Positions 50,937 to 62,112 of a stretch of 64,000 nucleotides of DNA are shown here, piece by piece. Numbering within the stretch: position 1 is the stretch's first letter; every line of letters starts with the position of its first letter. The notes under the pieces are model-generated. The model was given only the letters and a program-made list of their open reading frames with translations, was not told the origin of the DNA and did no database searches. Origin of the DNA: Leucocoprinus leucothites (taxonomy: Eukaryota; Basidiomycota; Agaricomycetes; Agaricales; Agaricaceae); NCBI GenBank assembly GCA_013368445.1, contig JAACJO010000005.1, positions 1,116,001 to 1,180,000 on the forward strand, written 5' to 3'. The translations under genes and the position numbers were made by a program.

Positions 50937-52324
50937 ATGCCTATCGTACTACCAAGCCCTGACGGAACGACTACTCGCAAGGAAATACATTCTCCCAAAA
51001 CTTCAATTGACAAGCTTGAGGCAGATATCAAGAAATATCATCAAATAACTACCTCTATTCGAGGGCGCACAAATATATTCCTTGTAAAAAACGCAGAAAC
51101 ACATTGTCCTACTCATTGTAGCAGATTGTTACGCCTCGTCCCAGTATGTTTACGGTGGCCAAGGTCGAAATCAATCGCAGAGTTTCGATTTCCCTTCACT
51201 GAGCGGGAGCTTGGATCTACGGAAAAGAAGCTACTCGAATTACAGAAGAACCGCAGAGAACTTGAATACATTCTTCACCTGTACGAAGCAGCACTTACCC
51301 CCATCATGAGGATTCCCCCGGAATTTTCCTTCACGCACTCTCATCCGACTTTCCTTCTCCTAATATCAGTCAAGCTCCCGTTAGCTTGACTCTGGTCTGT
51401 CAAAAATGGCGGTCAATAGCTCTGGACATACCCGCATTATGGGCATGCATGTCTACTTCGAGTGACTGGCCTCTTTCTGCCTTTTCGCCTGTCCCCGTCT
51501 CCCCATCCAGTCACCGGCTATACAGAACTCTCACGAATCATTCCCTTTCCATGGGGCGATCAAACCAACCTCTCGCCTGGTTGCATCGAGCTAGTGGGCT
51601 ACCGTTTCATATGGAAATCGTTATACCTCGGAACGATATGTGGTTTGGACCGCAAGATCCTTATAGGATTTGGGTCCTCCATACGTCGAGTGAACGGTCG
51701 CACCTACGCATTCATGGCAGAGCTATGCACATGGCTGCTTTGCTAACTGCGTCGCTACCCAAAATGCAGACACTCGAGCTCGTGAGAGAGCTATACGGCC
51801 ATCACACCCTGACCTTGGTTCATGCTTTTGCCGACTACAATCTGAGCCCCCACAGCTTTTGCGATAAATGGAACTCCCTTACCACATTTGATGCATCTGT
51901 GACATGGATTATGGTTGACCAGCTTGCGTGCATTTTTAGACATGCCCCCGTTCTTCGAATTTGCCGAGCCCAAATTTTCACTCGGGCGACCACTAGTCAT
52001 ACGACCTTGCACATACGACCCCGTGCGATTTATCCCAGTCTCCTTTCACGGGACCTAAAACTCAGACCCGACCATGCTCTTAAAAGTGCCCTTGATCATT
52101 TCATAATTCCTTCTCTTACCAGCTTGCACCTGCTCAATTTGTGCACATCTATAGGTCATCCCGAGGTTGAACGCGATATCACAGATTTTGCCAAACGTTC
52201 AGATTGTCCTCTTGAGACCTTCCAGGCTATCAGGGTGTGGAAGGGCAACCTCAAAGTAACGGCGGCTACACGGTTTGCGTTACACATTTTCCCAACCCTT
52301 GAGAACATCGATATTCGGACATGA
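50937..52324 (+). CDS. F-box-like protein, frameshifted in the F-box (possible pseudogene)
   Basis: Basidiomycete F-box-like genes usually encode a coiled coil, then an F-box (PPEILxxIF), then LRR-like sequence. Here ERELGSTEKKLLELQKNRRE and LEYILHLYEAALTPIMRIPPE are in one frame, and IFLHALSSDFPSP onward through SLTLVCQKWRSIALDIPALW and about 300 further residues is in another. The two join if one base is added at 51321-51327 (GAATTTT), which would give PPEIF. So a one-base deletion, or a sequence error, breaks the F-box. The downstream part, to the TGA after DIRT at 52324, is open and ends shorter than typical. The start at ATG 50937 is tentative. A role in SCF ubiquitin ligase is expected only if intact. 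Confidence 0.6.
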
Positions 52325-52402
52325 TTTGTATTATGTGTACTTACATCTGGCGTATGATGTATACCTAACAGAAACTATCTCAAGATACTGACAAAAAAAG
52401 CT

Positions 52403-55400
52403 CTAAGAACATAGAATATTCCGCCATGTATTGCCTCCAACGTCACTCAGCACCCGCTCTACCTCACCCTGCTCGATATTCAACAATATTCGTCGCTCAT
52501 CTTCAGGTTTTCGAGCCACCATAGCACCCTCCTCCACGACCACGGCCCTCGAAGCCGATAAGGACTCCCTGACCATGAGCAACTCGTTCGTTGTTGGTTT
52601 TGTCTTGGGGTCCGAATCAGAAGGTATGACACTCATGTATATAAGGTGTTGGTGACGAATCTGTAGGCAGAACAGTGAGAAATAGATACGCAAGGCCCAA
52701 ATTCTAACCTACCTCTCCCCATTTAATTTCCTCGACCCCTTCACGTTTCATGCATTTCACTAATGAAGCGAGCATGAGTCGCTCATGGAAACTACAATCC
52801 TGCAGATACGCCGCTATTGGGTTGTGTTGCATGTCACGGAAGACCTGTTGAACATCTTTGATGGTTGCTGTCCTTTTGTCAGGCTGGGCAAGCTCAATCG
52901 TCCGTCTCTCAGATTGAGATCAGCTACAGGTAGCTCCCTATGAAGGAGAAAAATCAAAGCATACCTGCAAATATCCAGCACTCTTCGCGCGTCGCCGCTA
53001 ATTCCACTAACTTTCATAGATGCCATCGTGATCGCCTTGTCCTCAATCACATCTCGACTGTCCCCATCGAGACTCTCCTTTGCAGATGTCAGGCGTGCTC
53101 GAACAATTGTCTCAAGTTGCGGCCGGGTATACGGCTGGAAGTTTATCCTTATCATACCTACTCAGCAGTGTAAGCCTCTTGTGCCGAAACACCCAGAATT
53201 GAGACTGACCTAAGCGACTTCTCACTCGCCCAGTCATTACCCTCTCCGGAAGGTCCATCGTATTAGCCACAGCAATAACGACAAGCTTACTCCCAGCGAG
53301 TGTTGGCCAGTTGAAGAAATTGTAAACGACATCTTGCTTATTGGTGACTAGTTGATCCAGTTCGTCCATTAACACGATGCTGTAAAAGCGTCATCGTTTA
53401 GTCACCCACCATATATGTAGAAGCGTACTTACCATGCATGACCTCCGGGACCTCGTCCTGTGCCGCTGCTGAAATACCGAGTGAGAGCTTTTAGGCTCTC
53501 TTTAGACGAGATATTGAGGTGGCCATCTCTAGAAACGTCATGGCCTGACACGGCTTCCCAAAGCAAATTATATGCTGCAGTGGGTTCGGGTAGTCGCAGG
53601 CCGTTGATCTCGACAAATGTGAAGGGGTTGGTTTCCTGTGGCACATTAGCGACAAAACGAAATCCTTCAGGTGTCCTGCTCACGTTATCTTCTGCCATCC
53701 TCTTCAATTCGGTCACGATTGAGTGTACAGTCGCAGTTTTCCCCGTGCCAGGAACACCAGATATATCTTTGCGTCCAATCATACACTTCGTCAGTCGCTT
53801 TGGCTTTCAATGTGGAAGGAACACATATACTTACAGACACAACCTCCACTACCCTCTTCCAGTAAATCTCCGACACATCTTAGCACGTTCTCAAACTCTG
53901 CATCTCTACAAGGCAAAGAATCAGGCCTATTCCCGACGTGGAGCATATGCATTGCACGTAACCACGGATCCTTCGGACCCAAATTTAGTTGCAGTTTATT
54001 CCAGTCGATCGAAGTCAACGGTCGGGGTCGAATAGTAAATTTCTGCTTCTTCTTGGAAGGGGAGGACTGTACTCCTGGCTGCTTTCTTCTCCGTGCTGCA
54101 GCAGCTTTCTTGGAATGGGGGGTTGGTTGCGCGAGGGGTTTAGTGGCCACAGAACGCTTGCGCGGGGTTGCTGTAGTTGATTTACGAGGGGAAGATGCTC
54201 CTGTAGCATCCCGACGAGCGCGTTTTTTGCTTGGTGTTCGCGGTTCCAGGGATATACCTTCGTCTTCAGGCTCGCCCTCATCTCTCACATCGTCTTCGTC
54301 CAAATCTCTATCTCCATTGCCTATTTCATCCTCATCTTCCTCACCTTCTGAAGCCTTGTATTCATCCTTTGATTCGATGTCGCTCTCGTCATCCTCATCG
54401 TATTTCCTCTTCCTCCCAGCACCACCACTACCTCTCTTCGGTTCCTTTATTTCAACATTCCAAGATATCCCACTCCCCCAAGACATCTCCTCATTGTCTT
54501 CAGCGTTGGCAGGAGGCTTCGTGAGAGCTAGAACAGACTTTCGATGTGCATCCCAATGAAAGTCGTAAAACAATCCACGGTAGGAGTCCACGGCGAGATT
54601 GCAAGAGAAACGTTCCTCTACATCTTCGTCCTCCTCTTGCTGTTCTTTCTCCTCATCGTCGCTTTCGTCGTCAGAGCAATGGGCTGGGTTTTTCTCCTTG
54701 CCCTTGCCCTTCTGCATAAACAGGACTTTAGGTTTCCGTAACAGGCCTTTTCCGACAACAGTACAACGCGAGACGACCACTTCTGGAAGTATAATCTCGT
54801 TGGATTCAAGGCCATAATATACTTCATTCTGTCACGACAGTAAGGGACTCGACTTAACGTGCGCATTTCTTGCAGACTACGCACCTCCGCATGTTCGCGC
54901 TTCGCCCTAATGGAAGCCATTTCTGTCGGCCTCAAAAACCAATGTACTCTAATCCTCATCTTCCTCGAATCCACCTCCTCACCAACTCCACCTTTCTCTC
55001 GACACTCCCACATGGCAACAATCACAGCCACGCTAGGCGGCCGTCTCACCCTATAAAGTACATCCGTCTCGACAAGAATCGTGTCTCCCACTTTATACAC
55101 CTCTCTCTTCTCTTCGGTCTTTCCACGTTTCTTGGCCTTTCCACCTCGATATATCTTAGCTTTCTGCGTGTTCATATTGAGCCTATCGTAGAATCTGGTT
55201 TCAAGGTTAGAGATATCATCCGGAGAGAGCTCGTCACGTTCATCCTGGAGTAGATCAAGTTCTGGGTTCACGGATCGTGCATAAATGGGGTTGGATGCCC
55301 AGAAGCAGTCAAGTCGGGTTGAGGATGCACCGGAGGGAGTGGCAAGGGGCTGAAAACGCTTTGAGCGGCGCGTTGGTGTTGCAAGTACTGCGTCCCTAGA

Positions 55401-55403
55401 CAT
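52403..55403 (-). CDS. ORC1: Origin recognition complex subunit 1 (ORC1)
   Basis: ORC1 is the largest ORC subunit, an AAA+ ATPase that licenses replication origins. The start [20 protein letters not shown] (55403) is followed by a BAH domain: [26 protein letters not shown] and, after an intron, [19 protein letters not shown] long acidic then basic disordered linker follows (about 54.0-54.6 kb). The AAA+ core has Walker [17 protein letters not shown], Walker [33 protein letters not shown] and sensor-2-like [13 protein letters not shown]. The winged-helix C-terminus reads [43 protein letters not shown] and ends NTWRNILCS (TAG 52403-52405). About nine short introns. Confidence 0.95.
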
Positions 55404-55890
55404 GGTGGCAAGGTACTTTTTGGTCGGTAAGGCTGAACTGACGCGAGCGATGAGATGACGCGTGACGTCACAATAACGTGACCAGTAACAATGCTAAGTA
55501 TTTGCTGTGGGGTTAAATCAAAAAGGTATAACTACTTCCAATATCTTAAAAAGCGACTAGAAAGACGGCGGTTGGTAAGGGCAGTACAACATGTAGTAAG
55601 AAATGAGGAATTAAAAGGCAAGCAGGTATTACAGCGGAGTAGAGTTCGCCAAATCAAGCATAAATCATCCAAGGAAAATGTTCCCGAAGATGGATAGTCG
55701 TACTGATGGTGGTGGTATGTGGTGGTATTGAGAAGGTAGCTGGGTACATCGTGTCGGTATATGTCGGCGGTGGCAAAGATCAAGTTCTGGTCTTCAAGAG
55801 CGGGAATAAAGAGAACGGCGAGAAGGTCCGAGTCGGCACAGACTTAAAACCACCAAGATGCTTGTGGCAAACCACGTTGTGGATAAGACA
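55404..55890. promoter_or_regulatory. ORC1 upstream region with MCB and CRE boxes
   Basis: About 490 bp between ORC1 and the next minus-strand gene. Within 70 bp of the ORC1 ATG are ACGCGA at 55441, an MluI cell-cycle box ACGCGT at 55458-55463 and, directly abutting it, the palindrome TGACGTCA (ATF/CREB-type) at 55463-55470. G1/S control by MBF is plausible by analogy with yeast replication genes. The rest shows nothing clear. Confidence 0.5.
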
Positions 55891-57758
55891 CTAAGTGACC
55901 TCCATGATAGAAAGCTCCAGAATACGGAATAGGCCCGGGTCTTTCATGTCTTCGGACCATCCAATAATCTCCCTCCAATTGTATCCGTTGGCTTCTTTCT
56001 CTCCAGCCTCCCCAAAATTGCCCATTTCTTCATCGTTTATTCCACGCCAAATCAGGAATAGCCTAGTAAAAACGCATGGATCTGCTGCCACAGTAATATC
56101 AATTGCGGCCGCAATCTTAGCCGGACTCAGGAAACGATATGCGATATTCTTATGCAAGGACCACGAGGCAATATTGTTACTGGAGATAGTGATGTCAGCA
56201 TGAAAGCAGTCACTTTAGGCTGCTAACCCACTTGATGAAGCTGGTGCGAGCATGGATTGATAATCCAAGTTGGTCCAGGACATTCTTCAGGTGAAGGAGG
56301 AAGTCTCGGAATGGCATGGCAAATCCATTTCGGGGAGCGATGAAAGAATTAGGGTCAATCATGGAGGCATCTGGGCTATACTTCATTTTAGCAAGTGCAC
56401 AACGATGGTAGCTGAATTTTTACTTACATCGCCTCGTAGTACAAAGCTGTCGTCACTGTTTGGCTCTCGAAATGCTCGAGTGCGCCTCCGGGGTGGCTAC
56501 GACAAAAGAATTTCACCTTGTTAGGATCACCATCCAGGGATTCTGCCGGCGGCCATGTCATGCTCAGCTTCCAATACGTAGAGGTCTGCAGCACAAGATC
56601 ACAATATTGGACTGACGGACAGATAACGCTTAATTGGCATCTGGCAACAGGAGGCTTGGCGGCGATGGCCAATTTGCTGATCACTCGAGAATCGAACATA
56701 GCGTCTGGTGTATACTCCGAACCGGGCGGCAATCGAGTTCCCTGAAATTCAAGCCTGTGATCGTCGCCTTGATGGACCATCTCTAGTTTCCCCCAGAACT
56801 GTCCATCTACCACTGTGCCGTCGTCCATTCTTGCCATGTCAAATTCATCAGACACCACAGATACTTCAAGAGCGACATTCTGACCAGGCGTGAGCTCGAG
56901 ATTGAAAGTAGCCGGCATTTCAAGTACTGGCGGGGGCCTTTGAAACTCATTAGATCCGAGGAGTTTTGCGAAAGAAGCGAACTCACGGTGGTGGACTATA
57001 ATGGGTATAAGTGGTAAGCGACGGTATCACGGTTTGCAATCTAAGGGTGACTCACGGGGGTTCATCAGGAGGGGGAGGGGCATCAGTGACAATCTCTACA
57101 CGCAAGCCCTGTACGCCCATAATTGCGATTTGAAACGAATCCTCGCCTGTTAACTGTAAGCGATATCAGCGACGTCCGGATGGGCGCTTAGATGGCTGGA
57201 CACACATAGATGTACATTCCTGCAACCAATCGCTATGATATACATCAGTGAAAGGTCCGAAACCGAAAGGGTAGTAACATACAGCAGCGTGGAGGGAAGC
57301 ATATTCGACCGGAACACGAAGGTGGAACGGGACATCAGGCGGGGGCTTGGTCCAATTTCGAGCGAGATCTTCTAGCTCCTACAAGGCAATGAGTGAAGAT
57401 CAAGGCGACGAAAGAAGAGACAAACAGCAAATGTGTTTGGAAGCTGTAAAGAAACAGAGGTATAGAGTTAACAGAGCCGAACTAGGTGAAGGTGGACTGG
57501 AAGACACTCACCAAATGCAGAGTCTCCTGCTCACCAAAAACGAGGGTGAGCAGGCGCTGACGGGTCATAGCCATTTGTGTGGTTGCTTGTTGGCGCAAGT
57601 CACCCTCCTTGTTCTTGGGTTTGAGCTTCCCCCAGAAAGAGGTCTGGGCAGGGGGGAGACCGGCGCTACTCGACCTATTGAAGAACAGCAGGATGGTGGT
57701 TAAGTGAGAGTCTGCGTTGGAGGAAGGGGGCAGGCGCGTACGCGGGCGAGAGGAGCAT
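55891..57758 (-). CDS. Unrecognised conserved-looking protein
   Basis: I do not recognise a family. The model is supported by splice consistency. A tiny first exon MLLSPA (start 57758) joins SSSAGLPPAQTSFWGKL, then KNKEGDLRQQATTQM, RQRLLTLVFGEQETLHL, ELEDLARNWTKPPPDVPFHL, RVPVEYASLHAARLVAGMYI, YLTGEDSFQIAIMGVQGLRV, a Pro-rich bridge, and a long exon with MPATFNLELTPGQNVALEV and CQLSVICPSVQYCDLVLQTS. It ends with FLLHLKNVLDQLGLS, ITVAADPCVFTRLFL and ILELSIMEVT (TAG 55891-55893). About seven short introns. The first half is helical, the second half looks beta-rich, there is no signal peptide or membrane helix, and no catalytic motif is visible. Probably a cytosolic or nuclear fungal protein; function unknown. 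Confidence 0.7.
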
Positions 57759-58102
57759 GATCGAAACAGAAAGAGATTATTTTATGTTGGGTCAGGGGCC
57801 AATAGTCATTTGCTAGATATGGAGTCCAACTGCGAATATCGCCGCAACGCCACGATGGAAACACGAGGCAGATTCCGAATTTATCTATCATAGACAATCA
57901 GCAACGATGCGAGTCAGTAAGCAGTCTGATGTACGTGCCTCTAATGCACGAACGAAGAGTCGAGAAGGGAGTAGAACCGGTGAAGAAAAAGCTGTGGACA
58001 AGGGTCAGGCCTTCAGGACTCAGGGGAGATATATTAAGTATGAGCACCTGCTCTCATTCCACAAATCACGTGCCTACTTCTACTTTTATTTTTGATTTGA
58101 CA
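57759..58102. promoter_or_regulatory. Divergent upstream region
   Basis: About 345 bp between divergent starts of the unrecognised gene and the SAP-like mitochondrial gene. TTTTATTTTTG just before the plus-strand start is AT-rich. No defined motif otherwise. Confidence 0.4.
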
Positions 58103-58959
58103 ATGAAAGGTGTAACTACCATGCTCCGTCTTGCCAGAGTCCAGTACCAGGCTGTTCGCCCTCTCATCACCCAACGCGGTCAGGCCCGCCGCGGTTTCGT
58201 GTCGCCGGTGCTCTTGACGCGTACCTGGGAGAACGAAAATGTCGGTTCTCTCCGAAAAGAAGCCAAGAACCGTGGTCTTTCTGCGTATGGCGTCGCTCCA
58301 ATACACTAAACGTTCTCTGACTCTTCATTAGCAAGGGTTCCAAAGCAAACCTGATTTTGCGCATCACCGAGTTTGACTCGCAAAATACATCTCATGAACC
58401 CGCTATCCCGATAACAGTCAACACCCGTTCCGCATCGTCTTCCGCGCCAGCATCAGAGAGCACCTCACATACCGTAGCGCCCGGCCCAGGAGTTCCTGCT
58501 TCTGCAGCCACCACTGCGCCTCCTCCACAGCACCAACTATTGAGCGTTGCCCTCCCAGACCTTTCCCAGCCTGAACCTGAGCCCCCGGTCGATGTGGTGC
58601 GTGCACCCAAGTCCATCCTGCTAAGCACTGAAATATCCCAATTGTTGTTCTAGCCCTTTGTTCCTGATTTTTGGGACTCGACTGCATTCGAAAAGCAGCC
58701 TCCACCAGCTGAATCTGAAGAGCTCCCAAAAATGGTCGTTGTTGGTGGCTTGAGCACATACCACGGTGATGGACCAAGACACAACCTCGAAACTGTTTAC
58801 GAGCACGAAACAGTCGTTCTCGTCACACCTGGATCCACCGAGCAGCCGCACTCCAAAAACTCACCTTCTGAGTCAGGCCTTCTCGAGGATATCACTCAAG
58901 ACCTCGGTATCCCTCCGCCTAAGCAGCTGAAGGAATCATTCTGGAAGCTCTTCTCGTAG
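58103..58959 (+). CDS. Mitochondrial SAP-like protein (AIM34-like)
   Basis: The N-terminus (MLRLARVQYQAVRPLITQRG, then RRGF) is arginine-rich without acidic residues, a good mitochondrial presequence. Next comes a short SAP-like helix-turn-helix, NVGSLRKEAKNRGLSAYG joined by a 44-nt intron to GSKANLILRITEFD, as in yeast Aim34. A Ser/Thr/Ala/Pro-rich spacer of about 80 residues follows, then PFVPDFWDSTAFEK after a second intron. The end LGIPPPKQLKESFWKLFS looks like a conserved anchor or binding segment. The stop is TAG at 58957-58959. ATG 58103 is used; a second ATG at 58121 is equally good. Yeast Aim34 is a mitochondrial protein of unknown role, so no function is claimed. Confidence 0.72.
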
Positions 58960-59143
58960 GTGAAAATCAGAGCATAGAGGTGCACACATAGACAATGCAT
59001 CATCTCCACTTCCTTATTATTGTATTTAAACACCCTGCATACTTAATGTATCCGTCTCGTCTTGGAGAGTTGTGACTTTGACCAATTGAATGTAAATTCG
59101 GCAAAATCCTCAAAACGCATTCTAAAATTAGACACGCTGGGTT

Positions 59144-59756
59144 ATGCTCTTCCTACCACGTCCGCCATTGCTGAGACGGACCTGCGCCCGCTTCCTCCAT
59201 GTCTCAGCGCGTCGGGGACATCTCGTCGCACCACCAGATCCAATCTCTCACATGCGTCCTATTATTTACGAAGACACACCAATAGACCCTTCAAAACCCT
59301 CTCCTCCATCTCTCCTTCGCCATCCTTACTCTCTCTCCGAGTTCTCAAACACTAGAGGAAACGACCAGGCCTCCAATCTTGAGCTCCAATTCGGACTGCA
59401 GAGACAACAATTAGACGCGTTCCACCATAATTTCTGGCTGGATGTAAGTCCATAATTTCCTACTCCCAATCAAAGGTCCTCATCTTCTGGGGTGTTATTT
59501 GCAGAGCAATTCACGGTTCGAAGCAGCTAAACATGCTATCCTTTCATCCCTGCCCGAGTCATCGACAGCTCTCGACAAAGAGAACGCTCTATCTGAATTC
59601 CACAAACAATGGGTTATGCAAGAAAAAGAACGGACAGATGCTTATACCGCAGAATGGCGTCGTCGCAACTGGACGCTTATCCTCCTCGAAACTCGTGTTC
59701 GATATCAGAGGTTTACTTCACGTATTGGTAGACTCTTTTCGTCCCCCAAAAAGTAA
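59144..59756 (+). CDS. COA8: COA8/APOPT1-family mitochondrial protein
   Basis: COA8 (apoptogenic protein 1) protects cytochrome c oxidase assembly in animal mitochondria. Here the presequence is MLFLPRPPLLRRTCARFLHVSARRG. Next come the family segment MRPIIYEDTPIDP, the LQFGLQRQQLDAFHHNFWLD block joined by an intron to SNSRFEAAKHAIL, and SEFHKQWVMQEKERTDAYTAEWRRRNWTLI-type sequence in parts. These match the layout of human COA8 (RPIIY..., W-N-FW..., FYKEF..., RNW). The stop is TAA at 59754-59756. One intron (about 59446-59503). Likely in the matrix or inner-membrane face; function by homology. Confidence 0.83.
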
Positions 59757-60386
59757 TAATACGACATCATTCATGCTGAACCCAGCACCCGCCCCGAAAC
59801 ATTTGACAAGCACTGCGACGGGTGGCTTCAAGTCAAGACATGGTTTTCTACGATAGACCCAGTCATTTCCGCCCTCTTCCCGCTTCCTTTCATTCCATAC
59901 ATGCCCACCTCGCCTCTGCAGTAGGATTTTATTGTGCACTCCGAAGGGTCAATCTACGCAAAAACCCGACGATTGGAACATGTACGATACTAGAGTGCTC
60001 ACATTTTTCTCTCAGCGTCACACCGAACGCGACCTTTAACCTGCATTAGTGCCCAGATAATGCGATATACTCGCTTTGAGTCGCGTAGAATCTGTTAATG
60101 TGAGATTGAGATGAATCCACAAGGTGTCTGAGACCTTCGTGATTTCACGTCCTTGTGATGTATGCAGAATTCACCTTTGGTGAGGCCTTGTTCTGGGAAT
60201 TGCTAGGCGCCAAATGACAAGATTGGTACCGGCCTCGTGGGGGTAGGTGTTCCATACTCACATTCGTATTTAATCGGGTTACAAAGTAATCCTCGATCCT
60301 TCAACCCACCGGAGAAAGCCGAAGGACAGTAGTACTCCAATATACCGTACCAATCCTCGCTTGCTCTACCGTCACACAGCCAGATC
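59757..60386. other. Intergenic region
   Basis: About 630 bp between COA8 and the F-box-like gene. No coding, RNA or repeat feature recognised. Confidence 0.5.
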
Positions 60387-61928
60387 ATGTCCACCTGCTC
60401 GTGTGAAGAGCAGATCGCGTCTCTCCAGAGAGAACTCATGGAGATCGAATGTCATATCAATACCCAACAGCAGAATCTTCTTGTTCAAAGGGCTGTCCTT
60501 CGACAGAAGCTCAATGCTCTCAGATCACCCATCTACCGTCTATCTGTGGAAATCATGGCCGCTATTTTCCTACGTGCTCTACCCTCGCCAATGTCATTCG
60601 AATTCGACATGCCAAGTAATCGAAGACACTTCTTCCCGCCCGACTTGGGTGATTTATTTTTCCCAATAACTCTCAACGCTGTATCAGCTCACTGGAGAGA
60701 CGTTGCCTCGTCCACACCATTATTGTGGTCTTTGTTCCAGTTTCCCGCCTTCTTGTGGAGTCTCGAGCGGCCCCCATATTACACCATCGATATTTACCTC
60801 CAGAATTCCAAAGACATCCCTTTACAGATCGATCTCGCTTTCCCTTTTGAAGTCAACAAGGAAACGAGAGATCATTTCTTCCACAGCCGCTTTGACCGTC
60901 TTCTGGCAGCAAACTTGTCGAGGATAAGAACCATTATGCTGAAAAATCCTCCCTTACGTTGGCTTCACCAACTGGAAAAATTATCATCTGCTACCAGTAT
61001 TTCTATACAATGGGACCGATCCCTTGCAGTCGATAATATGGAGAACCTGCGATTCAATCGTTGTCGTTCTCTCTCTCGCCTCGCCCTCCGCAATGCCATA
61101 GCGTCCGATGGATCCTTACGCCAGGGTCGGATTCTCGTTCCTTGTTCTCTCACTATCCTCGACCTCACGGCCATTCACATCGACACATGTATCAAGGTCG
61201 CCCTCAGGTGTCCCGATCTTGTGGAGATGTACACTAGGTATTCGCTCCGAGCCGATGAAGATCTGGACTCGGAATTAGCGGAACTTTGGTTCGGTGATGG
61301 AGTCACTTTCAATCGCCTCGAAGTTCTGTTCTTCGGCCCGGTCGTCGGGCCTTGGGAGAGTACTTTTCTGGGAAAGCTTCACACCCCAGTCTTGCAATCT
61401 TTCACCATATCCAATCAGCTGGGTGGTCTGGCCATCCGAACTGCTGAAGATGGCTTTGGCCAGTTTGTTAAGCGGCTACCCCCAACATTCTCCACATTGG
61501 AGATCGAGGATTGCGAATTTATTGAGGTCGATTCTTGTGATTACTTCTTCAACCACCAGACTTCCGTTAGGAAGCTCAAGTTTGTTGATTCTGACATTGA
61601 CAGTATAATCAATCTACTTCAAACCCTCCAACTCTCGGAGGAACCGATCTGCATGCCTCATCTCGAGGTTTTGCACGTCATGGGCTGTATTAAAGAAATT
61701 GACGAGCCCCGAGCTTACCAATGGATGTCCGAGCTGGAGCCAACTACTTTGAATCATTTCGTAAGGATGCTCGAACGACGGCTTGTTGAGGGTAGCACCT
61801 TCAGATTAGAGTTTTCTCGTATTGGAGTTGACTGGACGCCAGTCCTCCAGGCTAGGTTACGAGCCCTCGTTCGTAGAGGGGTTCAATTGCAGGTTGTCGA
61901 GGGTGGAGATCAGGTTGATTGGTTGTAG
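60387..61928 (+). CDS. F-box-like protein (intact, single exon)
   Basis: A 513-residue intronless gene. An N-terminal coiled coil (EEQIASLQRELMEIECHINT, LLVQRAVLRQKLNALRS) leads straight to the F-box-like segment PIYRLSVEIMAAIFLRALP. A NAVSAHWRDVASSTPLLWSL block follows, the usual VCxxWRxxAxxTPxLW pattern of basidiomycete F-box proteins. The rest is LRR-like without regular repeats (SRLALRNAIASDGSLRQGRI, LEIEDCEFIEVDS). Such proteins are numerous in mushrooms and probably act as SCF substrate receptors, but no target can be named. It differs from the gene at 50937 in having an unbroken F-box. Confidence 0.85.
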   Translation: MSTCSCEEQIASLQRELMEIECHINTQQQNLLVQRAVLRQKLNALRSPIYRLSVEIMAAIFLRALPSPMSFEFDMPSNRRHFFPPDLGDLFFPITLNAVSAHWRDVASSTPLLWSLFQFPAFLWSLERPPYYTIDIYLQNSKDIPLQIDLAFPFEVNKETRDHFFHSRFDRLLAANLSRIRTIMLKNPPLRWLHQLEKLSSATSISIQWDRSLAVDNMENLRFNRCRSLSRLALRNAIASDGSLRQGRILVPCSLTILDLTAIHIDTCIKVALRCPDLVEMYTRYSLRADEDLDSELAELWFGDGVTFNRLEVLFFGPVVGPWESTFLGKLHTPVLQSFTISNQLGGLAIRTAEDGFGQFVKRLPPTFSTLEIEDCEFIEVDSCDYFFNHQTSVRKLKFVDSDIDSIINLLQTLQLSEEPICMPHLEVLHVMGCIKEIDEPRAYQWMSELEPTTLNHFVRMLERRLVEGSTFRLEFSRIGVDWTPVLQARLRALVRRGVQLQVVEGGDQVDWL

Positions 61929-62112
61929 AAAGTATGGTACAACTATTGCTATAACACCCCCGGGCTCACTGTTGATATGCTTGGAGATATGAAAATGACA
62001 ATGAAACTTTTGCAATTAAGAAAGCATGAGTACAAGATTATGCGGAATAAAACAAGTAATTGAGAGCAAACGGTTTATACGTAAACGCAAGGGAGTATGC
62101 ATATTGAAATGG

